64,000 bases of DNA from Bacteroidales bacterium (GCA_017614715.1 JAGABI010000001.1:1-64000); one strand, 5' to 3'; numbered from the stretch's first letter, positions 26,396-36,180 are shown. Numbers and translations: made by a program. Notes: a model not told the origin generated them from the sequence alone.

Positions 26396-28387
26396 CTATA
26401 ACGTAGCGTACTTCTCGCCGTATTCAAGCTGCTGGGCCAGGAAATTGTCACAGTATTCTATGCGGTAGTCCACTACCTTCCCTTTTTTCACTACGGGTAC
26501 GATAGAGGGGTTCACAAATCCGCGGTAAGGCTTCAAGTCCAGAGCCGCGTAGCGCTGCAGCACCTCCTTGTGCAGGAACGGATCTATATTCACCGCATAC
26601 TTCTCCACAAGTTCACGGCCGGCAGCATAATCGCCTTCTGACTTGATGCGCTGTATCTCTGCCAGCAAATCGGCGAACAGGCCGCGCAGCGCCTCATAAT
26701 CGTTGATAACGAAATAGGTTTTGCCGTCGCGCTGCTTCATCTCAATCACATTATTTGCCGCCCCTTTCTCAAAGCACCAGTCGGCAATGAGTTTGCGGTT
26801 CTGCATGTGAGCCTCTGTGTTCTGCTTACCCAGCTCGATGCGGGTAAACTGGGTGAAGATACCGTTGCGGATATAGCTGTCGTATTCTGCCTTGTATGCC
26901 TCCGGATCGGTGAGAAGGCCCAGTTCCAGAAGCTTGGGATCTGCCAGATAATAGAGGGCGAACAGATCGGCACGCGCCTCCTCCAGGGTGGAGCTGTACT
27001 CCTTGAGGGCATTGGGATTGGTCCCCTCCAGCAACTGGCCGGAGCCGTGACCCAGACACTCGTGCAGGTCGGTGTGCAGGTTGCTGGTGATATAACCGTA
27101 CTTCTTTATGCGGGTACGCTCTGCATCATCCCAAGCAAACTCCGCAAGCACGCTGTTTGGCTTCTCCAGGCTCGCCTTATCGTAAGCCTCAGTTATATTG
27201 GCAATTGTCACAGATTTGCTGCCGTGCTCTTTACGAATCCAGTCGGCGTTGGGAAGGTTAATACCGATAGCAGTGGAGGGATAGGTATCGCCCGCAATAA
27301 CAGCGGCATTGATAACCTTTGCGGAAACGCCCTTCACCTTTGCCTTTTTAAAGCGGTCATCAATCGGAGAATTATCCTCGAACCACTGGGCGTTGGCGCT
27401 GATTATCTCGGTGCGGCGGGAGGCCTCGATGTCCTTGAAATTAACCATCGCCTCAAAGTTGCCCTTCAGCCCCAGCGGATCGCCGTAAACCTCTATGAAT
27501 CCGTTAATAAAATCTACGCGGGAGAGGGTGTCATCGGCCCACTCTACGCTGTATTTATCCCAGGTGCGCAGGTCGCCGGTGCGGAAATAATCCACCAGGT
27601 CTGCTATAGTCTGCTTCTGGACGTCGTTCTGCGCCACCTCAGCCGCGCGCTCCAGGTTCTCGCAAATCTTTGTGAGCGCCGCGCCATAAAGGCCATCAGT
27701 GGTATATTTCAGTTCAACCAGATTGCCGTCTGCATCCTTAATCAGCCTGCTGTTCAGGCCATAAGAGATGGGGTGCGGGTCGGCGGGATCCTCCATGTCT
27801 GCATAGAACTTCTCCGCCTCGGCCTGGTTCACCCCCTCATAAAGATGGTTGGCAGAGGCCAGGATAATATCCTTGTCGGTGCCTTGATATTTTCGCACCG
27901 GGGCGATGTCGGGGTTATATATAATCTCTACCAGGTCGCCATTAAGGCCGCAGGCTTTAAAAAGACCCGCCATATAGTCGCGCCCGCAATCGGGAAAAAA
28001 CTTATGCTCGCCATAATGGTGGTGTATTCCGTTAGAGAAAAAGACGCGCTTTGCATACACCAGGAACTGCTCCCACTGCTCACCTTCGCGCTCGCCTTCA
28101 TAATCTTTGATGATTGTCTCCAGGGCCTTGCGGATAGGCAGATTATACTGATAATTCTGCGCCCAGATGATGTCGCGGCCATACTTGGCAGCCTCTGCGA
28201 GATAATAGACATACTCCTTCTCCTGCAGCGAGAGCGAATCCCAGTCGGGAATCTGATACTTGATCACGCCGATATCGGCAAACTCGTCCACGCAATATTT
28301 GAAATCGTCCTGCCCCTTCTCGCGGTCGCAGGCAGAAAACAGAACACACAATGCAGATGCTACAGCCATAATTGTAAGGTTTCTCAT
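26396..28387 (-). CDS. Dipeptidyl-peptidase III-like M49 metallopeptidase lipoprotein
   Basis: 663 aa from MRNLTIMAVASALCVLFSAC, a lipoprotein leader with Cys at the end; an 8-codon longer start is less likely. It carries the M49 zinc motif HECLGHGSG (HExxGH variant) and the downstream glutamate motif EEARADLFALYYL. DPP III enzymes release dipeptides from the N-terminus of short peptides; Bacteroidales homologues are exported and take part in peptide use. The start region is back-to-back with purB and the two promoters overlap (28409-28425). Confidence 0.92.
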   Translation of the reverse strand: MRNLTIMAVASALCVLFSACDREKGQDDFKYCVDEFADIGVIKYQIPDWDSLSLQEKEYVYYLAEAAKYGRDIIWAQNYQYNLPIRKALETIIKDYEGEREGEQWEQFLVYAKRVFFSNGIHHHYGEHKFFPDCGRDYMAGLFKACGLNGDLVEIIYNPDIAPVRKYQGTDKDIILASANHLYEGVNQAEAEKFYADMEDPADPHPISYGLNSRLIKDADGNLVELKYTTDGLYGAALTKICENLERAAEVAQNDVQKQTIADLVDYFRTGDLRTWDKYSVEWADDTLSRVDFINGFIEVYGDPLGLKGNFEAMVNFKDIEASRRTEIISANAQWFEDNSPIDDRFKKAKVKGVSAKVINAAVIAGDTYPSTAIGINLPNADWIRKEHGSKSVTIANITEAYDKASLEKPNSVLAEFAWDDAERTRIKKYGYITSNLHTDLHECLGHGSGQLLEGTNPNALKEYSSTLEEARADLFALYYLADPKLLELGLLTDPEAYKAEYDSYIRNGIFTQFTRIELGKQNTEAHMQNRKLIADWCFEKGAANNVIEMKQRDGKTYFVINDYEALRGLFADLLAEIQRIKSEGDYAAGRELVEKYAVNIDPFLHKEVLQRYAALDLKPYRGFVNPSIVPVVKKGKVVDYRIEYCDNFLAQQLEYGEKYATL

Positions 28388-28408
28388 ATAATCGATATTT
28401 AGTGTTGC

Positions 28409-28425
28409 CAAAATTAGTAACTTTG
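28409..28425. promoter_or_regulatory. Back-to-back -7 boxes of the M49 peptidase and purB genes
   Basis: Minus strand TAATTTTG (28409-28416) faces left toward the peptidase gene (start 28387). Plus strand TAACTTTG (28418-28425) faces right toward purB (start 28453). One base separates the boxes, so polymerases must compete for this site. Confidence 0.55.
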
Positions 28426-28452
28426 GCGCTCATTTCTAATACATTTTTAAAA

Positions 28453-29796
28453 ATGTTAACTCCACTCACCGCCGTATCCCCCATTGACGGCCGTTACCAG
28501 TCCAAAACAGAAAAACTTGAAGAGTATTTCTCTGAATTCGCCCTCATCCGCTACCGCGTCAAGGTAGAAATTGAATATTTCATAGCGCTTTGCGAGATTC
28601 CCCTGCCGCAGCTGAAGGGTTTTGACCACTCCCGTTTTGACGCCCTCCGCGCCATTTATAAAGACTTCTCAGTAGAAGATGCCGGAATGGTGAAGGAGAT
28701 TGAGCGCACCACCAATCACGACGTTAAGGCGGTGGAATACTTTATCAAGAAGAAGTTTGCCGCTTTGAACATAGATGCCCGCTTTGGGGAGTTCGTCCAC
28801 TTTGGACTCACCTCCCAGGACATAAACAACACCAGCGTGCCGCTCTCTTTGAAAGAGGGCATTTCAGATGTGTTCCTGCCCGCACTGGACGAGGTTTGCG
28901 GCATTATCGAGGGGTTTGAGCAGCAGTGGAAAGATGTGCCGATGCTGGCCCGCACCCATGGACAGCCCGCCTCCCCCACCCGCCTGGGCAAAGAGTTTGG
29001 CGTGTTCGCCGCCCGTCTGGCAGAGCAGCGCCGGCAGCTGGCCGCATGCACCTATCCCGCAAAATTCGGCGGCGCCACCGGCAATATGAACGCCCACCAT
29101 GTGGCCTATCCCGCCATCGACTGGAAGGCCTTCGGCGACAGGTTTGTAAATGAAAAACTCGGGCTGAAACGCTCCTGGCCCACCACCCAGATTGAGCACT
29201 ACGACAATCTGGCGGCCCTGTTCGACTGCCTTGCGCGCATCAACACCATACTGATGGATCTCTGCCGCGACATCTGGACATACATCTCAATGGAATACTT
29301 CCGCCAGAGGGTCGTTGCCGGCGAAGTCGGTTCCTCGGCAATGCCGCACAAGGTCAATCCCATCGACTTTGAGAATGCCGAGGGCAACCTGGGCGTGGCA
29401 AACGCCGTATATCGCCATCTGGCAGAGAAACTCCCGATCTCGCGCCTGCAGCGCGATCTCACCGACTCCACCGTGCTCCGCAACGTGGGCGTGCCGGTAG
29501 CGCATTCGCTCATTGCCCTTGCATCACTGAAAAAGGGACTCGGCAAACTCATCCTTAACGAGAGCAAACTCGCCGCAGACCTGGAGAACAACTGGGCAGT
29601 GGTGGCCGAGGCCATCCAGACCATACTCCGCCGCGAAGGCTACCCCAACCCCTACGAGACCCTCAAGGCCCTCACCCGCACCGGAGAAGGCGTCAGCCGC
29701 GAAACCATCGCCCGCTTCATCGACACCCTCGAGGTAAGCGACAGCGTCAAAGCCGAACTGAGGGCGATATCCCCCAGCTCATACACAGGGCTATAA
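28453..29796 (+). CDS. purB: Adenylosuccinate lyase
   Basis: 447 aa from MLTPLTAVSPIDGRY, the usual PurB N-terminus; upstream in-frame Met codons lie in the promoter. Fumarase/aspartase superfamily features: TTNHDVKAVEYF, FVHFGLTSQDINNTS, ARTHGQPASPT, and the signature loop VGSSAMPHKVNPIDFENAEGN (mobile active-site Ser). It acts twice in purine synthesis, on SAICAR and on adenylosuccinate, releasing fumarate. Confidence 0.97.
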   Translation: MLTPLTAVSPIDGRYQSKTEKLEEYFSEFALIRYRVKVEIEYFIALCEIPLPQLKGFDHSRFDALRAIYKDFSVEDAGMVKEIERTTNHDVKAVEYFIKKKFAALNIDARFGEFVHFGLTSQDINNTSVPLSLKEGISDVFLPALDEVCGIIEGFEQQWKDVPMLARTHGQPASPTRLGKEFGVFAARLAEQRRQLAACTYPAKFGGATGNMNAHHVAYPAIDWKAFGDRFVNEKLGLKRSWPTTQIEHYDNLAALFDCLARINTILMDLCRDIWTYISMEYFRQRVVAGEVGSSAMPHKVNPIDFENAEGNLGVANAVYRHLAEKLPISRLQRDLTDSTVLRNVGVPVAHSLIALASLKKGLGKLILNESKLAADLENNWAVVAEAIQTILRREGYPNPYETLKALTRTGEGVSRETIARFIDTLEVSDSVKAELRAISPSSYTGL

Positions 29797-29813
29797 TACT
29801 GGAGCCACACCGG

Positions 29814-30377
29814 TTATTCGGCATACCACTTGGCTAAAGTAATTTGGGTCGGATGTGTGCCGGGTTTGAAATCTGATTCGGTGAAAAGCGGGTCGGTGCC
29901 GTCAAGATAGGCGCCATCCGCTTTTTTCTGGCCGGAAGGAGTGAGTTCCATATATGAGAAAAGCATTCCTCTGAAAAGCAATCCCTCAAAACCATAGTTG
30001 TCACAATAAGATTCGGCCCCTGCAGCAAGCAACTGAGAGACAGTTTTATTCAGGCCAAAGCCATCCTTTGTCTGGATCTTATCGGAAAGAATTTCTATGG
30101 CGTGAATCTTTCCCTCGTTCTCTATCAGAGTAGCAATCCTTTCACCGTTAAAGACAAGATGATACTCGGTCCCTTCGTAGTCAAACGCCTCGATTCTTTC
30201 AGGCTCAATCTGGTCATACAGACCCTCTGATGATTTGGGCAAGTTTTTAATAACGACACCAAGGCGAACGGGACCAAACCCGTCCGCCTTAAGTGAATTG
30301 TCCTCGACAGTTGCGCAAGAAGTACCAATAATCAGGCTTATTGCGATAACAGCAAGTGTTCTAATAGTCATATTCAT
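29814..30377 (-). CDS. Hypothetical lipoprotein
   Basis: 187 aa (an alternative start two codons in, at 30371). N-terminal lipoprotein signal with lipobox LIIGTSC. The mature part starts with a KADGFGPVRLG motif and has alternating beta strands (EYHLVFNGERIATLIENEGKIHAIEIL). This recalls small periplasmic lipoproteins of the DUF1131 kind, but I cannot confirm the family. It is convergent with purB. No partner genes are evident. Confidence 0.6.
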   Translation of the reverse strand: MNMTIRTLAVIAISLIIGTSCATVEDNSLKADGFGPVRLGVVIKNLPKSSEGLYDQIEPERIEAFDYEGTEYHLVFNGERIATLIENEGKIHAIEILSDKIQTKDGFGLNKTVSQLLAAGAESYCDNYGFEGLLFRGMLFSYMELTPSGQKKADGAYLDGTDPLFTESDFKPGTHPTQITLAKWYAE

Positions 30378-30420
30378 TGCATTTACTCCACTAAGATACT
30401 AACTTTTCGGAACTTGAAGT

Positions 30421-30978
30421 CTATCCCCGGCGACGGCGATAGACTTCGTCACGACCAAAATTCAGGGCTTTTGCAAACTCCCTGTTTTCCCTGGACTCGC
30501 GTTCTTCATCGGCCCACATAAGCCTCCAGGTCTGGTCAGCCTCAGTCACGATGTCCAGAGTCTTGTCCAACCCGCTCTCTGACATCTTATACTTGAGCGC
30601 AGGATATTGCCAGACCAGATCCTTGCATCGGCCGTACATTGCGAAGAATCTTCCCCGCAGGGGGCGGCATAAAATAGCGCCAAACTCATCATCGTATTTC
30701 CAGTTGTTTTCCGAACGGCAGCAACAATCGGCGGCTTCGGCAAACTGATTGAACGCATCTTCAATCCGGCCCAGCTCCAGAAGCCTGAATCCGAACCTTT
30801 CGTAAGCTTCACTCACTTGCAAGAGGTCCCGGACTTCGTATCTGGTTCCATACCTGACTTTGTCGATGAGGCTGTCAATCTCATCAAGAGATTGATGCAT
30901 AAACGATGTGACTTCGCTGGGAATCATTCTGACCTGTCCATTACAAGTCCAGGCCACTAGTTGATAAACTTTTGCCAT
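30421..30978 (-). CDS. Hypothetical protein, helical
   Basis: 185 aa from MAKVYQLVAWTCNG; six further codons upstream include another ATG. Not recognised. It is predicted soluble and mostly helical, with Arg/Glu-rich ends and a CCCRSE cluster in the middle; EAYERFGFRLLELGRIEDAFNQFAEAA looks like one or two TPR-type helical hairpins. The neighbours on the same strand are also unknown, and no operon is obvious. About 195 bp upstream (30979-31191) hold no gene I can identify. Confidence 0.5.
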   Translation of the reverse strand: MAKVYQLVAWTCNGQVRMIPSEVTSFMHQSLDEIDSLIDKVRYGTRYEVRDLLQVSEAYERFGFRLLELGRIEDAFNQFAEAADCCCRSENNWKYDDEFGAILCRPLRGRFFAMYGRCKDLVWQYPALKYKMSESGLDKTLDIVTEADQTWRLMWADEERESRENREFAKALNFGRDEVYRRRRG

Positions 30979-31191
30979 AACAGTAACGTATTTCAATGAA
31001 CATTCCGGCTACCCGGCCCTTCGCATCAGGGCGCAGTGCTCCCTGGGAGTGGACCTTCGTCCGGGCTTGTTCAGTTACATGTTATGGTTGGAAAAGAAAA
31101 TCAGGTGCTCATAAAAACCGCTTCTGTTTGCAAATTTACGATATAAAGACGGATTGACAAACGATATCTATCATCAAGATTCATCTTTTAA

Positions 31192-31503
31192 TCATTTCCA
31201 GGGACTTACTTCTTCTCCATTCTCCAGTATCTGATAAACATCCACGTAAAGCTCCGCCGGGTAAATGACCGAGATGTGGTATCTGTTGCCGGTTTTCAGA
31301 TTGGTCACATAGATGTGAGATTCGTCAATATCGACTATTTTCCATTCTATATGGAAGTCCCGTTCTATACCGTTCACCAATTCTTTATCAGCCTCATAGA
31401 GCTCGTGATAAACCGGATGATTTTTCAGCGACCCTGTCCACTCCAGATTACCCAGGGCCAATGAGAAATCCTGTTTGATTCTTTCTTCTTCTCTCATATA
31501 CAT
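31192..31503 (-). CDS. Hypothetical protein, 103 aa
   Basis: Not recognised. Short acidic soluble protein, alpha at the N-terminus (REEERIKQDFSLAL) then beta strands (FHIEWKIVDIDESHIYVTNLKTGNRYHISVIYPAELYVDVYQIL). There is no signal peptide. It is the last gene before the accessory island and is divergent from the triple-AAA gene. An orphan immunity- or regulator-like protein is possible but unsupported. Confidence 0.5.
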   Translation of the reverse strand: MYMREEERIKQDFSLALGNLEWTGSLKNHPVYHELYEADKELVNGIERDFHIEWKIVDIDESHIYVTNLKTGNRYHISVIYPAELYVDVYQILENGEEVSPWK

Positions 31504-31608
31504 TATTGGTTCTTTATGAAACGACGTCTACAATATAGACAGCAATAATCTAAAAAACTATCATTTTATCTTATTATTCTTTCTTGCTGATAGATTTGGT
31601 CTACCCCT

Positions 31609-31640
31609 ATTGTCTTACTAACAGATTATTTCTATTTTTG
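31609..31640 (+). promoter_or_regulatory. Promoter of the triple-AAA gene
   Basis: ATTG (31609-31612), 20 nt, then -7 box TATTTTTG (31633-31640), 27 nt before the ATG at 31668. It is the first promoter of the island. Confidence 0.6.
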
Positions 31641-31667
31641 AGAATTACAGCTAAATAAAACCACTTT

Positions 31668-34600
31668 ATGGCGAAAAAGACCAATCTTGCCGACCTGCCT
31701 GAAAATCAACTCGATGCTCTGAAGGAGGTTTTTAAAATTATCGATGAACAAGGTGAACTTGGTGTTGTTGATCGCAAAACTGTAGAAGAAACCATTCAGA
31801 CTATGCTGGATGATGACAGGCTTATGGCGATTTGCCGGGCCTATATGGACTATAAATATCCTGATTTTACCGGCAAGGCCCAAAGCAAGCGTACCCAAGA
31901 AGATATACTGGAATTCGGTGCCGATCTGGACGAGGACGACGAAGACGAAGAGGACAAAGAGCACGATTCCATGTTTAACAGGCTGCTTAACGCCTTTATC
32001 AGGGGAAAGGCCATTGAGGATGAAACTGATGACTCTGACAGCGATGCCGGATCCGGTTACGATCTTCTCTGCGAACTGAGCGATAATCCCACCGAGTATC
32101 TTGTGCTAGAATCCTTCAAGGAGATAAAACCTATACCAGAGTCGTATGTCCACGTGGACCTGGTTATCCCCGACATTATAGAAAAAGACGAGCTGCGCGT
32201 GGAGGTGACCGCCCTCAGGGGAGCGGGCGTGATGCATGGCTGGTTTGACAAGACCAGTATTCCACTCTACCGCGACGGCAACCATCTGCACCTGAAACCG
32301 GCTTTGCTGAGCGACCTCTTTGGCAAGGATTATAAGCTGGACAGTGACGAAGAGGACCTGTTGGTTATGACTCTCTATAAGAATGAAAAGTGGCTCTACT
32401 CCCGTAAGATTCCCATCAAAGGTCCCTGGCCGCCAAAGGCAAAACCGTTCGAATCGTGCACAAATACCACCAACACCTATCCGGATATTCCCGGGCAGAT
32501 GGCCCTAATCAACGAGCTCCCCGGTTGGGAAAATTTCAAGGCCAGAATGAACGAGATGGTCTCCCGCTGCAGTATCGGTGCACTTCGCAAAGAGGCCGGC
32601 CTTGCCAGCAACAGGCCAACCCTCCACACCGTAATTATGGGCAACCCCGGCACAGGCAAGTCAAGTTGCGTGCCGTACATGACCAGCCTGTACAAAGCGC
32701 TCGGCCTGCTGGATACAGACGATATCCATACTACGCGGGTTTCTATGCTGGCCACATCCAACGTGAACGGCGAATACGAGAGAATGATATCCGAAATCAT
32801 AAATGCGCAGGGTGGCACGCTAGTTTTCGAGAATGCCCACGAGCTATACCGTACTGATAAAAGCAACAATTACGATACCGAGCAACGCATCATACGCGCA
32901 CTTGTTGACGCGCTGGAAGATGACAAGACGTATCCCAGATGGATGCTGGTTCTGGAAGGAGAGCCCGACGGGCTGGAGTCAGTCCTGGCGTCTAATCCAG
33001 ACCTGAAAAAGCATTTGGGACAACCCATTTACATGGAGGATTTCAAGCCGGAAGAACTCTTCCGGATGGTGGATGAATGCTGCAACAGCCGCGACCTTAA
33101 ACTTAGCCCCAAGGCCCGCACGAAGCTGGAAATGTACATCCTGCATAAGTATAATCACCGCGGAGCAGGATTCCAGAACGCGTGGCTGGTGCAGGAGCTC
33201 TTTGACGAGCATATCATACCGGCAATGTACAACCGCCTGCAAGCCTTCAGCAATCCAACCCCGGAAGATCTTCAGACGGTAGAAGCCGCAGATATCCCTA
33301 TGATCTCGATAGCTACCGGCAAAGAGATGGAAGCGCTGGACGAACTTGTTGGCCTCGGCACTATAAAGACCAAAGTCAAAGACTACCTCAACGCAGTCAA
33401 TCTTGCCGGGCGCCGCATGGAGCGCGGGCTCCCCACAAATATGCCCCGCCTCCATATGGCATTCCTCGGCAACCCCGGCACGGGAAAGACCACAGTCGCC
33501 GAGATTATCGGCAAGGTCTTCGCCTCCTGGGGCATCCTCTCCGGCGGCCGCGTCATCCGCACCGAGCGGAGTCAGTTGGTTGGACAGTGGATTGGAGAGA
33601 CTGAGCACAAAATGCGCAATCTGCTGGATCGCGCCCGCGGCAACATCCTCTTCATCGACGAGGCCTATCAGTTAGTAGAAGGCGCCAACGACCGTAAAGA
33701 CTATGGCCGGATAGTGATGGACTCACTTCTTACAGAACTTGGCAAGGATAACCAGGATATGGTGGTCATCCTTGCCGGATACACCGCTCCGATGAAAAGA
33801 CTCCTGGAGAGCAACGAGGGTATCGAGAGCCGGTTCCCTAACGTCTTCAATTTTGAAGACTACACCACCGACGAACTGGTGGAGATAGGGAAACTGATGA
33901 TCAAGAAGCAGGGCTTCACCCTCACCCCCGGCGCAGAAGCCAATATGCGCACCATCATAGAGGCAGAAGCAGAGAAGCCATCTCCCCGTTTTGGCAACGG
34001 CCGCTTTGTATCAAACCTTCTGCAGAACGAGGTTCTGGCAACGCTGGGCGCCCGCACCGCAAAGCTGGATAATCCCACCAAAGAAGATTTGAGCACCATC
34101 CTCCCAGAAGATGTGGTCATTGGCAAGGCGCAAAAGGATGTGATATTCGACGATGTAGCAATTGACGCTGCCCTGGCCCGACTTGACGCACTGGCAGGAC
34201 TCACCGGCGTAAAGGCCGCCATCCACAATTTCGTAAAATCGGCCCGCTACCTGCATTCAATAGGCGAACCTTATGTGGGCAAGGGACTTCTGAGCTGGCG
34301 CTTTATCGGCAAGAGCGGCACCGGCAAAAGCACCGTGGCGGAGATTATGGCCAGCATACTCAAAGGCATGCGCCTGATTGCCAACAGCCATATCACTCAG
34401 GTTAAGGGAGAACGCATCTTGGGAGCATACGACGAGAGCAAGGCCGTGTTAGAGGAAGCGGTCAAAAAGTCCTGCAACGGCCTTATCTTCATTGACGTAG
34501 ATGACTCAAAATTCAACGACGACCGGGCCCGATACACCCGCATCGTGGAGCAGCTGCTCCTCAAGCTCAAGGAGATGACGGTAGAAGCCGGTGGCGAATG

Positions 34601-34985
34601 TGCACTGATTCTGGCCGAACTGGACGCCCCCAACGTGAATGTGGCAGAACAACTTTCCGATGCCGGTATTTACGAATTTGACCATACTCTCATATTCAAA
34701 GATTTCACACCTGATGAGTTGTACGACATCCTCTGCGACTGCTTAAAGAAGTTTGAAATAACCTTCACCCCAGAGGCTGAGAAGCATATGCGCAGCTACA
34801 TAACCACGTTGAGATCATCCATCAACGCAAACGCCCGCACCATGAAACTCATGGCCCGCACCATCCACCAGCAGGTCATCCTCCGCGAGGCGGGCCTCAT
34901 CCGCCGACCCAAGTCCCACCAAGTCCAGCTTGGCGACATTGAGACATTCAAGTGGAACAGCAAGAAAGGGAAAATTGGTTATTGA
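31668..34985 (+). CDS. Triple AAA+ ATPase of the CbxX/CfqX (SpoVK/EccA-like) type
   Basis: 1105 aa, cytoplasmic. An N-terminal region rich in Asp/Glu (about residues 80-130) is followed by a beta-rich domain, then three AAA+ modules with Walker A motifs near residues 325 (GNPGTGKS), 601 (GNPGTGKT) and 881 (GKSGTGKS). Only the second has a normal Walker B (ILFIDEAYQL). The first reads LVFENAHEL and the third LIFIDVDDS, so both lack the catalytic Glu. CbxX-type AAA proteins remodel protein complexes (Rubisco activase CbbX, ESX EccA). One active ring module with two nucleotide-binding-only modules suggests a dedicated remodeler. The last 38 nt run of its C-terminal coding region recurs in the chimera at 40156-40193. 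Substrate unknown; the island context suggests one of its neighbours. Confidence 0.88.
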   Translation: MAKKTNLADLPENQLDALKEVFKIIDEQGELGVVDRKTVEETIQTMLDDDRLMAICRAYMDYKYPDFTGKAQSKRTQEDILEFGADLDEDDEDEEDKEHDSMFNRLLNAFIRGKAIEDETDDSDSDAGSGYDLLCELSDNPTEYLVLESFKEIKPIPESYVHVDLVIPDIIEKDELRVEVTALRGAGVMHGWFDKTSIPLYRDGNHLHLKPALLSDLFGKDYKLDSDEEDLLVMTLYKNEKWLYSRKIPIKGPWPPKAKPFESCTNTTNTYPDIPGQMALINELPGWENFKARMNEMVSRCSIGALRKEAGLASNRPTLHTVIMGNPGTGKSSCVPYMTSLYKALGLLDTDDIHTTRVSMLATSNVNGEYERMISEIINAQGGTLVFENAHELYRTDKSNNYDTEQRIIRALVDALEDDKTYPRWMLVLEGEPDGLESVLASNPDLKKHLGQPIYMEDFKPEELFRMVDECCNSRDLKLSPKARTKLEMYILHKYNHRGAGFQNAWLVQELFDEHIIPAMYNRLQAFSNPTPEDLQTVEAADIPMISIATGKEMEALDELVGLGTIKTKVKDYLNAVNLAGRRMERGLPTNMPRLHMAFLGNPGTGKTTVAEIIGKVFASWGILSGGRVIRTERSQLVGQWIGETEHKMRNLLDRARGNILFIDEAYQLVEGANDRKDYGRIVMDSLLTELGKDNQDMVVILAGYTAPMKRLLESNEGIESRFPNVFNFEDYTTDELVEIGKLMIKKQGFTLTPGAEANMRTIIEAEAEKPSPRFGNGRFVSNLLQNEVLATLGARTAKLDNPTKEDLSTILPEDVVIGKAQKDVIFDDVAIDAALARLDALAGLTGVKAAIHNFVKSARYLHSIGEPYVGKGLLSWRFIGKSGTGKSTVAEIMASILKGMRLIANSHITQVKGERILGAYDESKAVLEEAVKKSCNGLIFIDVDDSKFNDDRARYTRIVEQLLLKLKEMTVEAGGECALILAELDAPNVNVAEQLSDAGIYEFDHTLIFKDFTPDELYDILCDCLKKFEITFTPEAEKHMRSYITTLRSSINANARTMKLMARTIHQQVILREAGLIRRPKSHQVQLGDIETFKWNSKKGKIGY

Positions 34986-34999
34986 TTTCGCATTTTGCG

Positions 35000-35038
35000 T
35001 TTCGCATTTTGCGAAATAAAAATAATTGCCTATATTTG
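35000..35038 (+). promoter_or_regulatory. Palindromic operator overlapping the promoter of the 35056 ATPase gene
   Basis: TTTCGCA-TTT-TGCGAAA (35000-35016) is a perfect 7-bp-arm palindrome, and its first 14 nt are a tandem copy of 34986-34999. The palindrome contains the -33 element TTTG (35008-35011). Nineteen nt later is a perfect -7 box TATATTTG (35031-35038). A repressor on the palindrome would block the promoter; the ATPase's own winged helix is a candidate. Confidence 0.65.
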
Positions 35039-35055
35039 GGCAAATAAACCACATT

Positions 35056-36180
35056 ATGAATCCATTTTATTTGATTCCACATACGCCAGATCCCTATTTT
35101 TGCGATCGAAAAAGGGATACGGATGACATCATCCGTTTCCTTGACAACGGGGCGAATGTCACACTGATTTCTCCCCGAAGATACGGAAAAACGGGTCTGA
35201 TTTATCACGTTTTTGATAAACTTTCGGAGAGAAAGAAGGCCCCGGAGCTATTCTATGTGGACATATATGCCACCGGTAGCGTAGACGAATTCCTGGCCGT
35301 TTTTGCCGAATCCATAGCCAAGGTTCTGAAGAAAGAATCCCTGGTTAAATCATTCCTGAAATTTCTGGGGAGTATCCGTCCTGTCATCAGCCAGGATCCT
35401 TTCACAAGCGAGCCTAAGTTTTCTTTTACTTTCCAGACTGATGCAGAGCGTCGTTATTCGCTGAAGGCCCTATTGGATTACTTGGAAAAAAGGCCCGGAA
35501 AAGTGATTGTCGCTATCGACGAATTCCAGCAGATCAGGAACTATGAGGGGATGTCCATGGAGGCGCTGCTGCGGACCTATATCCAGCCGCTGACCAACGT
35601 GCAGTTCATCTTTTCCGGAAGCCGCAAGCACGTGATGGCCGACATGTTCACGTCTGAGAAGAGCCCGTTCTACGAGAGTGCGGCTCTGTACACGCTGGAT
35701 AAGATTGACCGGGATGTATATGCAGGGTTCATCACTGACCAGTTTAAGAAGCAGAAAAAAAGCATCACGACGGAGGCGGTAGATTACATTCTGGACTGGA
35801 CCCGCTGCCATACGTTTTATACGCAGTCCCTCTGTAACCGGGTGTTTTCTGCCGTGAAGGCGGAAGCTGGTTTGGTGGATGTCCTGATGGGGGCCGATGC
35901 CATCTTGAGAGAGAACCACGACGCCTTCCTGGAACGCCGCTCCCTGCTTACGCCCCGCCAGTGGAAATTCCTGATTGCCGTGGCTAAGGAGGGAGAGGTT
36001 AGCGAGCCTACCGGGGCGGCCTTCTTGCAGAAGTATGGCCTTGGGGCTCCGTCTACGGTGTCGCGGCTGCTGGCGTCCCTTGTTGAGAAAGAGTTACTGA
36101 TGGAAACAAAGACACTGGTCGGCAACGACTATTGTGTGTATAATGTTTTTCTCTCCAGGTGGTTGGAGAGATTGAAATAA
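35056..36180 (+). CDS. Archaeal-ATPase-like P-loop ATPase with C-terminal winged helix
   Basis: 374 aa from MNPFYLIPHTP. Walker A is in the variant form ISPRRYGKTGL (about residue 50) and Walker B in VIVAIDEFQQI (about 155). A sensor-like Arg region (FSGSRKH) follows, and at the C-terminus is a winged helix (LTPRQWKFLIAVAKEG, APSTVSRLLASLVEKELL). These are the promiscuous AAA_34/PF01637-type ATPases abundant and mobile in gut Bacteroidales. Their function is unknown; links to toxin-antitoxin-like or STAND-like behaviour have been proposed. Here the promoter carries a palindrome, hinting at autoregulation. The following 36181-36640 holds no intact gene. Confidence 0.82.
   Translation: MNPFYLIPHTPDPYFCDRKRDTDDIIRFLDNGANVTLISPRRYGKTGLIYHVFDKLSERKKAPELFYVDIYATGSVDEFLAVFAESIAKVLKKESLVKSFLKFLGSIRPVISQDPFTSEPKFSFTFQTDAERRYSLKALLDYLEKRPGKVIVAIDEFQQIRNYEGMSMEALLRTYIQPLTNVQFIFSGSRKHVMADMFTSEKSPFYESAALYTLDKIDRDVYAGFITDQFKKQKKSITTEAVDYILDWTRCHTFYTQSLCNRVFSAVKAEAGLVDVLMGADAILRENHDAFLERRSLLTPRQWKFLIAVAKEGEVSEPTGAAFLQKYGLGAPSTVSRLLASLVEKELLMETKTLVGNDYCVYNVFLSRWLERLK

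Noticed and set aside
26807-28402. 531-codon plus-strand frame opposite the M49 peptidase
   Set aside because: Antisense shadow of a gene with clear HExxGH motif and lipoprotein signal; the antisense product shows no family features.
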